Positions 44,113 to 51,698 of a stretch of DNA of 64,000 bases are shown here, in pieces. Numbering within the stretch: the first letter of the stretch is position 1; each line of letters begins with the position of its first letter. The stretch covers positions 4,293,001-4,357,000 of the forward strand of contig NZ_CP091716.1 in the NCBI RefSeq assembly GCF_022009635.1. The letters are read 5' to 3'. Position numbers and translations under genes: made by a program. The notes under the pieces were generated by a model. The model did no database searches. It saw nothing but the letters and a program-made list of their open reading frames with translations, and was not told the DNA's origin. The stretch comes from Variovorax paradoxus. GTDB lineage: Bacteria; Pseudomonadota; Gammaproteobacteria; Burkholderiales; Burkholderiaceae_C.

Positions 44113-45984
44113 CAGCTCGTAGAGCACCATGCGCGTCTGCCGGCCGCGCAACTCGGCCAGTTCCTCGATGCGGCGCGTGGCAAGGCGACCATCCAGCCCG
44201 TCGAAGGTGTCCTGCGATATCAGCGTGCGCGTGCCCAGTTCCTTGTTGGCGGCCTCGATGCGGCTCGCCGCGTTGATCGTGTCGCCGATGGCGGTGTACG
44301 ACAGCCGGTTGCTCGAGCCGAGCACGCCGGCGACCACGGGCCCGGTGTGGATGCCGACGCGCGTGCGGAACTCCTGCAGGCCTTCGGCGCGCCACTTGGC
44401 GTTGAGCGCGCTCATCTCGGCGTGCAATTCCAGCGCCGCCCGGCAGGCGCGGTACTCCGCGTCTTCCAGGTCGGCCGGCGCGCCCCACAGCACCATGATG
44501 CCGTCGCCCATGAACTTGTCGACCACGCCGCCGTGCCGCGTGAAGATGCCGGCCGCCAGGTTGAAGTACTCGGTCAGCTGCCTCACGAGCACATCGGCGG
44601 GCATCGATTCCGAGATGGTGGTGAAGCCCTCCACGTCGGTGAACATCACGGTGACGCGGCGCGGCGAGCCGCCGGGCGCCAGGGCGTGGCCCTCGGCCAC
44701 CAGTTGCCGCAGGATGTCCACAGGCACGAACTTCCTGAAGGCCTGGAGGCTGCGCGCCGATTCGTCCAGCGCCTGGTTGAGATGCTGGATCTCCAGCACC
44801 CGGCTCGGCTCGAGCGGCAGGTTGTCCAGCTCCAGCCGCCCGATGCGGCGCGCCACGCGCGAGAGGTTCTCGATCGGCCGGGTCACGAGCTTCGACAGGC
44901 GCAGCGAAATGAACAGCGCCACGCCGAGGAAGCTCAGCGTCAGCAACAGCGCCCATATCACCGAGCGATGCAGGCTGCCGAGCAGCAAGTCTTCGGGTTC
45001 CCAGCTGATCAGTTGCCAGCGGGTGTGCGGCATGTGCGAGGTCTGCACGAGGTAGTTGCGCCCTTCGTGCTCGATGGCAAAAGCCACGTCCTCGGCGCCG
45101 CCCGCCGTGCTGGCCGCGAGCATGTGGCCGTGAATGGCGCCGAGCACGCCGGTGTCGGGCGATTCCAGCTGGCGCACGGGTTCGGGGTGGTCGCTGCGCG
45201 CGATCACGTGATGGTCGGCGCTGAGCAAGGCGCTCTCGCCGCTTCCCAGCGCGCCGAAGATGCGCACGAGCCTCGACAGGTGCCCCAGCGACACGTTGGC
45301 GTCGACCACCAGCCCGCGCCTGTGACCTTCGTCGTCGATGCGCCCGGAAGGCCGCGCATGGCCGATGGCCAGTTCCTTCGCGTCGCTCATCAGGAAGGGC
45401 TCGGTCCACACCGGGCCTTTCGCTTCCACGGCTTCCCGGTACCAGGTGCGCTTCTCGGGGTCGAAGTCGCTGCGATAGGAGGAGATGGACGTCGTCGCGA
45501 AGCGCTGCCTGGCGTCGCCGCCTTCGAGGTCGGGCGAACTCTTGTACTGCCAGGTCTCGGTGCTGAAGTCCGGGCCGCGCAGCACCTGGCGGATGGCCGG
45601 AACCGGGTAGCGCACCGCCATCAGCACATGGCCGTCGTCGGTGGCCACATTGATGCTGTCGAGCTCCGGCGTCTGCTCCAGCATGGTCCAGAGCATCTCG
45701 GCGGTCTGCTCGCCGTCTTCGCCGGTGGCATGCACGCTGGGCGAATCGGCGATGGCGCGGATGACGCCCTCGGTCTTGGCGAGGAAGGCCAGCACGTTGT
45801 CCTCGACCCGGTCGTGGTTGATCTTGTGCGCGGTCGTGCCCACCCTGGACACCAGCTTCTCGGCCGCCCAGTAGCCGAACGCCACCAGCAGCAGCGACTG
45901 CAGCAACGCGACCGCACAGATGATGGTGCCCACGTCGACCCTGAAGCGCCGCAGGCGGCTGTCCTTGAAATCCTCATCGGCCAT
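44086..45984 (-). CDS. Class III adenylate/guanylate cyclase with periplasmic sensor and HAMP
   Basis: 632 aa. Membrane helix (~19-41), periplasmic Cache-like sensor (~42-325, with TWYREAVEAKGPVWTEPF), second helix, HAMP (RLSKLVTRPIENLSRVARRIG), then the cyclase domain: VTVMFTDVEGFTTISE with metal Asp, VVDKFMGDGIMVLWGAP, and YTAIGDTINAASRIEAAN. Makes a cyclic nucleotide in response to an external signal. AGGGAGAGGG precedes the ATG at 45982-45984; open frame further upstream lacks conserved sequence. Confidence 0.92.
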   Translation of the reverse strand: MADEDFKDSRLRRFRVDVGTIICAVALLQSLLLVAFGYWAAEKLVSRVGTTAHKINHDRVEDNVLAFLAKTEGVIRAIADSPSVHATGEDGEQTAEMLWTMLEQTPELDSINVATDDGHVLMAVRYPVPAIRQVLRGPDFSTETWQYKSSPDLEGGDARQRFATTSISSYRSDFDPEKRTWYREAVEAKGPVWTEPFLMSDAKELAIGHARPSGRIDDEGHRRGLVVDANVSLGHLSRLVRIFGALGSGESALLSADHHVIARSDHPEPVRQLESPDTGVLGAIHGHMLAASTAGGAEDVAFAIEHEGRNYLVQTSHMPHTRWQLISWEPEDLLLGSLHRSVIWALLLTLSFLGVALFISLRLSKLVTRPIENLSRVARRIGRLELDNLPLEPSRVLEIQHLNQALDESARSLQAFRKFVPVDILRQLVAEGHALAPGGSPRRVTVMFTDVEGFTTISESMPADVLVRQLTEYFNLAAGIFTRHGGVVDKFMGDGIMVLWGAPADLEDAEYRACRAALELHAEMSALNAKWRAEGLQEFRTRVGIHTGPVVAGVLGSSNRLSYTAIGDTINAASRIEAANKELGTRTLISQDTFDGLDGRLATRRIEELAELRGRQTRMVLYELLQVEHQPG

Positions 45985-46195
45985 GCAAATCCCTCTCCCT
46001 TTTTTTCTGCCTGTCTGCTTATCGGCACGCGCGCCCTTTTCTTCTGTTTTCTTCTGTTTTTTCTTCAGGGCGCGGTGATTCTCGCGCGGCGAGAGTGCGA
46101 TCCGAGGGTTTCCCCTTGCGTGCAAAGGCACGCCTGCCATTGCGGCTTCCCGGCAGCGGATAAACTTCCACCCGCGCCACGGGTTCCCCGGGGCG

Positions 46196-46285
46196 CACTT
46201 GCTAGGGGTGCTGGACGGCTTGCCGTCCGGCTGAGAAAGTCCCTTTGAACCTGATTGAGGTAATCCTCGCGCAGGGAAGCTGGTC
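46196..46285 (+). promoter_or_regulatory. TPP riboswitch (THI element)
   Basis: The conserved TPP aptamer elements are in order: AGGGGTGCT, a GGACGGC/GCCGTCC hairpin, GGCTGAGA, CCCTTTGAACCTGAT, then GGTAATCC and GCAGGGAAGC. It lies 86 bp before cytX in the 386-bp region between the cyclase and cytX genes. A TCACG/CGTGA hairpin just downstream may be part of the expression platform. The rest of this gap shows only AT-rich runs near the cyclase start. Confidence 0.95.
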
Positions 46286-46370
46286 CGGTGGCCGCTCACG
46301 TTCTCTCGCGTGACGACCGTGTCGCTCGGCCCCCGCCCACCTGCCAAACCTTTTGCACTGGAGCAAACGG

Positions 46371-47705
46371 ATGGCACACGACAACAACAACGATGCAATC
46401 GCCTCCAACGAAGCGCTGACGCCGCTGCCCGCTTCGCGCCGCGTCTTCGGCTGGCACGACCATGCCGCGCTGTGGTTCAGCCTGGGCGTCGGCCTGCTGG
46501 TGATGCAGATCGGCGCTTACCTGGTGCCCGCCGTGGGCACGCGGGACGCGGCCATTGCCATCGTGCTGGGCTCCTGCCTCGGCGCCGGCCTGCTGGCCTG
46601 GACCGCGCGGCTCGGCTGCGAGAGCGGCCTGGCCAGCGCCGGCCTCATGCACGCCACCTACGGCAGCGCCTTCGCGCGACTGCCGGTGCTGCTGAACATC
46701 GTGCAACTGGTGGGATGGACCACCTTTGAGCTGGTGGTCATGCGCGAGGGCACACAGGCCATCGGCCAGGCGGCTTTCGGGCCGTCCATCGGCTCGGCCT
46801 GGGGCGGCGTGCTGACCACGCTGCTCTGGGGCGCGGTGCTGCTGGCCCTGCTCGCCGGCTCGATGGTCAAGCTGGTGCGCCGCTTCGTCAGCCGCTTCGG
46901 GTTGCCGCTGGTGGTGTTGTCGCTGCTGTGGCTCAGCTGGCAGTTCGCAACACGGCTGCATGCCAAGGGTCTCGACGCCTTCTGGGCGCGGCCGGGTGAC
47001 GGCAGCATGGGCATGTTCGGCGCGCTGGACCTCGTCATCGCCATGCCGGTTTCCTGGCTGCCGCTGGTGGCCGACTATGCGCGGCACGGCAAGCGAAGCA
47101 CGGGCGGACTGGGCAGCGCCTTCAGCGGCACCTGGCTGGGCTACGCGCTGGCCAACATCTGGTGCTATGCGCTGGGCGTGATGGTGGTCAGCGTGGCCGA
47201 GCCGGGCACCGAACTGGTGACGGCGCTGCTGCTCGCGCAGGGCGGCCTGCTGGCGCTGGGCCTGATCCTGATCGACGAGCTCGACAACGCCTATGGCGAC
47301 GTGTATTCGGGTTCGGTGTCCACGCACAGCCTGCTGCCGCGCTGGAGCGTGAAGCGCTGGGGCCTGCTGCTGGCCGCACTGTGCATCGCCTTCGCGCTGG
47401 TGCTGCCGATGCACACGCTGGAGCCCTTCCTGCTGCTGTTGAGCTCGGTGTTCGTGCCGCTGTACGGCGTGATCATCGGCCGGCTGGGCACGGGACAGTC
47501 CGTGCCGGCCGGCGGCACGCGGAAGATCGACTTCGGCGCGGCGCTGATCTGGATCGCGGGCATTGCCGCGTACCACGCGTTGGCCAAGTGGGCGCCGCAG
47601 TTCGGCTCCGCGCTGCCGACCCTGGCCGCGACCTTCGCGCTCGCGTGGATCAGCCGGCCTTCAGCGCAACGCGGTGCGTCGGCACTGGCGCAAAGCCGTG
47701 GTTGA
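46371..47705 (+). CDS. cytX: NCS1-family transporter, putative hydroxymethylpyrimidine permease CytX
   Basis: 444 aa, about 12 membrane helices, cytosine/purine permease (NCS1) family (GWHDHAALWFSLGVGLLVMQIGAYL; VSWLPLVADYAR; YSGSVSTHSLLPRWSVKRW). Control by a TPP riboswitch and the adjoining thi genes point to thiamine-precursor (HMP) uptake, the role proposed for CytX. GGAGCAAACGG precedes the ATG. The last 56 bp overlap thiD on the other strand. Confidence 0.9.
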   Translation: MAHDNNNDAIASNEALTPLPASRRVFGWHDHAALWFSLGVGLLVMQIGAYLVPAVGTRDAAIAIVLGSCLGAGLLAWTARLGCESGLASAGLMHATYGSAFARLPVLLNIVQLVGWTTFELVVMREGTQAIGQAAFGPSIGSAWGGVLTTLLWGAVLLALLAGSMVKLVRRFVSRFGLPLVVLSLLWLSWQFATRLHAKGLDAFWARPGDGSMGMFGALDLVIAMPVSWLPLVADYARHGKRSTGGLGSAFSGTWLGYALANIWCYALGVMVVSVAEPGTELVTALLLAQGGLLALGLILIDELDNAYGDVYSGSVSTHSLLPRWSVKRWGLLLAALCIAFALVLPMHTLEPFLLLLSSVFVPLYGVIIGRLGTGQSVPAGGTRKIDFGAALIWIAGIAAYHALAKWAPQFGSALPTLAATFALAWISRPSAQRGASALAQSRG

Positions 47706-48498
47706 GAGGGCCATGACCCGCGCCGATCTTCACGTTCGCGCCGGCCGCCATCGCGCCGAGGATGTACGCGCGTGCCTTCTCGACCGCCTCCGGCAGCGCC
47801 GCGCCCAATGCCAGGTGCGCCGCGATGGCGGACGAGAGCGTGCAGCCGGTGCCATGCAGGTTCGGGCTGTCGATGCGCTTCGAAGCCAGCCGCGTGCGTT
47901 CGCCGCCGGACTGCAGCAGCACGTCGACCACGTCATCGCCCGGCAGATGGCCGCCCTTGAGCAGCACGGCCTTCGCGCCGAGCGCGAGCAGTTCGTCGGC
48001 CGCGCCGTCGAGCGCGTCCACGCCGCCGATGGCATGGCCGATCAGCAAGGCCGCCTCGTCGAGGTTGGGCGTGACCACCAGCGCGCGCGGAAACAGCTCG
48101 CGCACCAGCACCTGCACCGTCTCGGCCGCGATCAGGCGGTCGCCGCTGGTGGCGACCATCACGGGGTCGAGCACCACATTCTTCAGCTGGTAGCGGTCGA
48201 TGGCCCAGGCCACCACTTCGACCACCTCGGGCGCGTGCAGCATGCCGAGCTTGACGGCATCGACGCCGATGTCTTCCACCACGGCCTGGATCTGCGCCTT
48301 GAGAAAGTCTGGCGGCACGCCGTGGATGCCGGAAACGCCGAGCGTGTTCTGCGCGGTGAGCGCGGTGATGGCCGTCATGCCGTAGCAGCCGAGCGCCGCG
48401 AAGGTCTTGAGGTCGGCCTGAATGCCGGCGCCGCCGCCGCTGTCGGAGCCGGCGATGGAGAGCACGCGTGCGTAGCGCTGGGTGGGTGCTTGGGTCAT
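47650..48498 (-). CDS. thiD: Hydroxymethylpyrimidine/phosphomethylpyrimidine kinase
   Basis: 282 aa. Ribokinase-fold kinase making HMP-PP. N-terminal SIAGSDSGGGAGIQADLKTF, CYGMTAITALTAQNT, and C-terminal LHGTGCTLSSAIAAHLALG with the catalytic Asp/anion-hole region (GTGC followed by LSSA). It lies antisense between cytX and thiO. Open frame continues 33 codons upstream of the ATG at 48496-48498 but into repeat sequence. Confidence 0.93.
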   Translation of the reverse strand: MTQAPTQRYARVLSIAGSDSGGGAGIQADLKTFAALGCYGMTAITALTAQNTLGVSGIHGVPPDFLKAQIQAVVEDIGVDAVKLGMLHAPEVVEVVAWAIDRYQLKNVVLDPVMVATSGDRLIAAETVQVLVRELFPRALVVTPNLDEAALLIGHAIGGVDALDGAADELLALGAKAVLLKGGHLPGDDVVDVLLQSGGERTRLASKRIDSPNLHGTGCTLSSAIAAHLALGAALPEAVEKARAYILGAMAAGANVKIGAGHGPLNHGFAPVPTHRVALKAG

Positions 48499-48526
48499 GC
48501 CGAAAATTATCGGCGACTCTTCTTCT

Positions 48527-48623
48527 CCCTCCCCTTCCGGGGGAGGGCAAGGGCGGGGGCAAACGGCGCTCATCGTGGGCGCTCTGCCTGCCCCCATCCC
48601 AGCCTTCCCCCAGAGGGGGAAGG
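48527..48623. repeat. Paired GC-rich palindromes (REP-like) between thiD and thiO
   Basis: Hairpin 1: CCCTCCCC-TTCCG-GGGAGGG (48527-48547). Hairpin 2: CCTTCCCCC-AGA-GGGGGAAGG (48603-48623), a perfect 9-bp stem. Between them GGGCGGGGGC and GCCCCCATCCC are also complementary. The layout resembles two inverted REP units. The right-hand unit supplies the AAGGAG ribosome binding site of thiO. Confidence 0.6.
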
Positions 48624-48632
48624 AGCGAAACC

Positions 48633-49724
48633 ATGAAACTTCCTTTTCAGTCTGTGGCCATCCTCGGCGCTGGCCTCATGGGCCGCCTGATGGCGGTGAC
48701 GCTCGCGCAGGCGGGCTGCAAGGTCGACCTGTTCGAAGCGGGCAGCCCCGACGCGGAAGGCGCTGCCGCACGCGTGGCCGCCGCCATGCTCGCGCCGCTG
48801 GCCGAATCGGCGGTGGCGCCGGTGTCTGTCGTGCGCATGGGGCAGCATGCGCTGTCGCGCTGGCCCGAACTGCTGGCGAAACTGGCGCAGCCGGTGTTCT
48901 TCCAGCGCGAAGGCACGCTGGTGCTGTGGCACCGTCAGGATGCCACCGAAGCCGCACGCCTTGCACGCGTGCTTGCCAACACCGGCACGCAGGTGCCCGA
49001 GCTCGCGCCGATGCAAACGCTCGACGGCAAGGCGATCGCCGCGCTGGAGCCCTCGCTGGGCCAGCGCTTCGCACAGGGCCTGTTCCTGCCGGGCGAAGGT
49101 CAGCTCGACAACCGCGCGCTGCTCGCATCCCTGCTCGTCACCTTGCAGGCAAACCAGAACGTGACGCTGCACTGGCAATCGGCGCGCGCGCCATCGGACT
49201 TTTCGCCCGGCACGCCAGGCCAGCCGGACCAGGTGATCGATTGCCGCGGCCTCGGCGCCCGGCCCCAGTGGAACGCACTGCGCGGCGTGCGCGGCGAGGT
49301 GATCCGGGTGCACGCCCCTGAAGTGACGCTGCAGCGGCCCACGCGGCTCGTGCATCCGCGCTATCCGCTCTACATCGCGCCCAAGCCGGGCAACCTGTTC
49401 GTCATCGGCGCGACCGAGATCGAGTCGGACGACATGTCGCCCGCCAGCGTGCGATCCACGCTGGAACTGCTGAGCGCAGCGTACGCAGTGCACAGCGGCT
49501 TCGCCGAGGCGCGCATCGTGGAGATCGCCACGCAGTGCCGCCCCACCCTGCCCGACAACCTGCCCGCCATCGAGCAGCCGCAGCCGCGCGTGCTGCGCAT
49601 CAACGGGCTCTACCGCCACGGCTTCATGATCGCGCCCGCGCTGCTCGACGCCGCGATGGAACTGCTTGCGCACGGCCGCTCGGCGCTCGCGGCGAGCTTC
49701 GGCATGGAGACCTCCCACACATGA
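48633..49724 (+). CDS. thiO: Glycine oxidase-type FAD enzyme ThiO
   Basis: 363 aa. FAD fingerprint VAILGAGLMGRLMAVTLA, RVAAAMLAPLAE, and C-terminal VLRINGLYRHGFMIAPAL typical of ThiO. Oxidises glycine to the imine used for thiazole formation. AAGGAGCGAAACC before the ATG is inside the REP-like hairpin. Coupled by ATGA to thiS. Confidence 0.92.
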   Translation: MKLPFQSVAILGAGLMGRLMAVTLAQAGCKVDLFEAGSPDAEGAAARVAAAMLAPLAESAVAPVSVVRMGQHALSRWPELLAKLAQPVFFQREGTLVLWHRQDATEAARLARVLANTGTQVPELAPMQTLDGKAIAALEPSLGQRFAQGLFLPGEGQLDNRALLASLLVTLQANQNVTLHWQSARAPSDFSPGTPGQPDQVIDCRGLGARPQWNALRGVRGEVIRVHAPEVTLQRPTRLVHPRYPLYIAPKPGNLFVIGATEIESDDMSPASVRSTLELLSAAYAVHSGFAEARIVEIATQCRPTLPDNLPAIEQPQPRVLRINGLYRHGFMIAPALLDAAMELLAHGRSALAASFGMETSHT

Positions 49725-49918
49725 ACATCCTGATCAACGACAAGCCCTTCACGCTGCCCGACGACGCCCTGCTGACCGATGCGCTGGCCGCGCTGGACGC
49801 CACGCCGCCGTTCGCGGTGGCGGTGAACCGCGAGTTCGTGCCGCGCTCCGCATATGCCGGGCGCGCGCTGCAACCCGACGACCGCATCGAAGTGATCCGC
49901 CCCGTGACGGGCGGCTGA
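49721..49918 (+). CDS. thiS: Sulfur carrier protein ThiS
   Basis: 65 aa, full length. Ubiquitin-like: N-terminal MNILINDKPFTLPDDALL, AVAVNREFVPRSAY, and the required C-terminal Gly-Gly (RPVTGG), which is adenylylated and thiocarboxylated. Overlaps the thiO stop by 4 bp and precedes thiG by 21 bp. Confidence 0.95.
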   Translation: MNILINDKPFTLPDDALLTDALAALDATPPFAVAVNREFVPRSAYAGRALQPDDRIEVIRPVTGG

Positions 49919-49939
49919 TTGATTGATGGAGACGACACG

Positions 49940-50755
49940 ATGAACACCACGCATGACGACCCGCTGGTTCTCTACGGCGAGACCTTCCAGAGCCGGCTGC
50001 TGCTGGGCACAGCACGCTACCCGTCGCCCGACCTGCTGGAAGCCGCGGTGAAGCGCGCGAAACCCGCAATGCTGACCGCCTCGCTGCGCCGCCAGACCGC
50101 GAACCAGGGCTCCGGCAACAGCGACCTGGGCAACGGTTTCTGGGAGCTGCTGCGCCGCCTCGAGGTGCCGGTGCTGCCCAACACCGCCGGCTGCCACAGC
50201 GTGCAGGAGGTGGTCGCCACCGCGCAGATGGCGCGCGAGCTTTTCGGCACGCCCTGGATCAAGCTCGAACTGATCGGCGACGACTACACGCTGCAACCCG
50301 ACACGCTCAACCTCGTCGACGCGGCATCGCAGCTGATTCGCGAGGGCTTCAAGGTGCTGCCCTATTGCACCGAAGACCTGGTGCTCTGCCAGCGGCTGGT
50401 CGATGTCGGCTGCCAGGCCGTGATGCCGTGGGCCGCGCCCATCGGTACCGGGCGCGGGCCGGTCAACCCCTATGCGCTGCAGGTGCTGCGCGACCGACTG
50501 AAGGTGCCGATGCTGGTGGACGCCGGCCTGGGCCTGCCCTCGCATGCGTGCCAGGTGATGGAGTGGGGCTACGACGGCGTGCTGCTCAACACGGCGGTGG
50601 CGCTGGCGCAAGACCCGGTGGCTATGGCCGGCGCTTTTTCCGATGCGGTGCAGGCCGGCCGCGCCGCGCACCGAGCCGGCGCCATGGCCTCGCAGGACGC
50701 CGCGCAAGCCAGCACGCCGGTGCTCGGCACGCCCTTCTGGCACCACGCGCCATGA
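49940..50755 (+). CDS. thiG: Thiazole synthase ThiG
   Basis: 271 aa. TIM-barrel enzyme joining DXP, the glycine imine and ThiS-thiocarboxylate. Hallmarks: [44 protein letters not shown] with the substrate Lys, and [40 protein letters not shown] precedes the ATG. Overlaps thiE by 4 bp. Confidence 0.96.
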   Translation: MNTTHDDPLVLYGETFQSRLLLGTARYPSPDLLEAAVKRAKPAMLTASLRRQTANQGSGNSDLGNGFWELLRRLEVPVLPNTAGCHSVQEVVATAQMARELFGTPWIKLELIGDDYTLQPDTLNLVDAASQLIREGFKVLPYCTEDLVLCQRLVDVGCQAVMPWAAPIGTGRGPVNPYALQVLRDRLKVPMLVDAGLGLPSHACQVMEWGYDGVLLNTAVALAQDPVAMAGAFSDAVQAGRAAHRAGAMASQDAAQASTPVLGTPFWHHAP

Positions 50756-51693
50756 CAGCGGCGATCAATGACGCCCGCGCCATCGCGCAAGCCATCGTCG
50801 CGGCCCACGGGTTGCGCTTCGGTGCCATCACTGCCGCGCCCGTGAGCGCGCCGGTCTTCTCGTCGGACGACCCGGTCTACCGTGGCGCCAAGCAGGCCTG
50901 CTCGGCACTCGGCTTCATCGAGATCGATGCCGAATGCCTCGCCCATGCCTGGCGCGCGCAGACGCTGCGCCTGAGCAACTTCGACGCCGCGCTGTGGCCC
51001 GACGCGCCCGCCGATTTCGGCATGCGGCCGTTTCCACCGACCGCGCGCGACGATGCGTTTCCGCCTTGCCCCGAGCGCCTCGGCCTCTACGCCGTGCTGC
51101 CCGACGCGCAATGGGTCGGCCGCATGGCGCGCGCCGGTGTGCCGACGGTGCAGCTGCGCTTCAAGTCCGAGGACGCGGCGGCCATCGAGCGCGAAGTGCA
51201 GGCCGCTGTCGAAGCGGTGCGCGGCACCGCTGCGCTGCTCTTCATCAACGACCACTGGCAGGTCGCGATTGCGGCCGGCGCCTACGGCATCCATCTGGGC
51301 CAGGAAGACCTGGACGCACTCTCGCCCGATCAGCTGGCGCAGTTGCGCGCCTCGGGCGCGCGGCTCGGCGTGAGCACGCACGGCTATGCCGAGATGGTGC
51401 GCGCCGACAAGGTGAGCCCGAGCTACATCGCGATGGGCGCCGTATACCCGACCACGCTCAAGAAGATGGCGACCGCGCCGCAGGGCGTGGCGCGGCTCGG
51501 AGCCTATGCGCGCCTGCTGCGCGGCTATCCGCAGGTGGGCATCGGCGGCATCGACGCGGTGCGCCTGCCCGAAGTGCTGGCCACGGGCGTTGGCTCCGTC
51601 GCCGTGGTGCGCGCACTGGTCGCGGCCGAAGACCCCGAGGCCACGGCCGAGCAATGGATGACGGCAATGAACAGCAGCGCCGCCGGCAACTGA
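50752..51693 (+). CDS. thiE: Thiamine-phosphate synthase ThiE with N-terminal extension
   Basis: 313 aa, about 100 residues longer than a typical ThiE. The synthase domain starts near 105 ([15 protein letters not shown]) and has [43 protein letters not shown] and [15 protein letters not shown]. It joins HMP-PP and thiazole phosphate. The N-terminal ~100 residues ([32 protein letters not shown]) do not match a domain I know. Overlaps thiG and precedes the receptor gene by 5 bp. Confidence 0.92.
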   Translation: MTAAINDARAIAQAIVAAHGLRFGAITAAPVSAPVFSSDDPVYRGAKQACSALGFIEIDAECLAHAWRAQTLRLSNFDAALWPDAPADFGMRPFPPTARDDAFPPCPERLGLYAVLPDAQWVGRMARAGVPTVQLRFKSEDAAAIEREVQAAVEAVRGTAALLFINDHWQVAIAAGAYGIHLGQEDLDALSPDQLAQLRASGARLGVSTHGYAEMVRADKVSPSYIAMGAVYPTTLKKMATAPQGVARLGAYARLLRGYPQVGIGGIDAVRLPEVLATGVGSVAVVRALVAAEDPEATAEQWMTAMNSSAAGN

Positions 51694-51698
51694 ACAGA

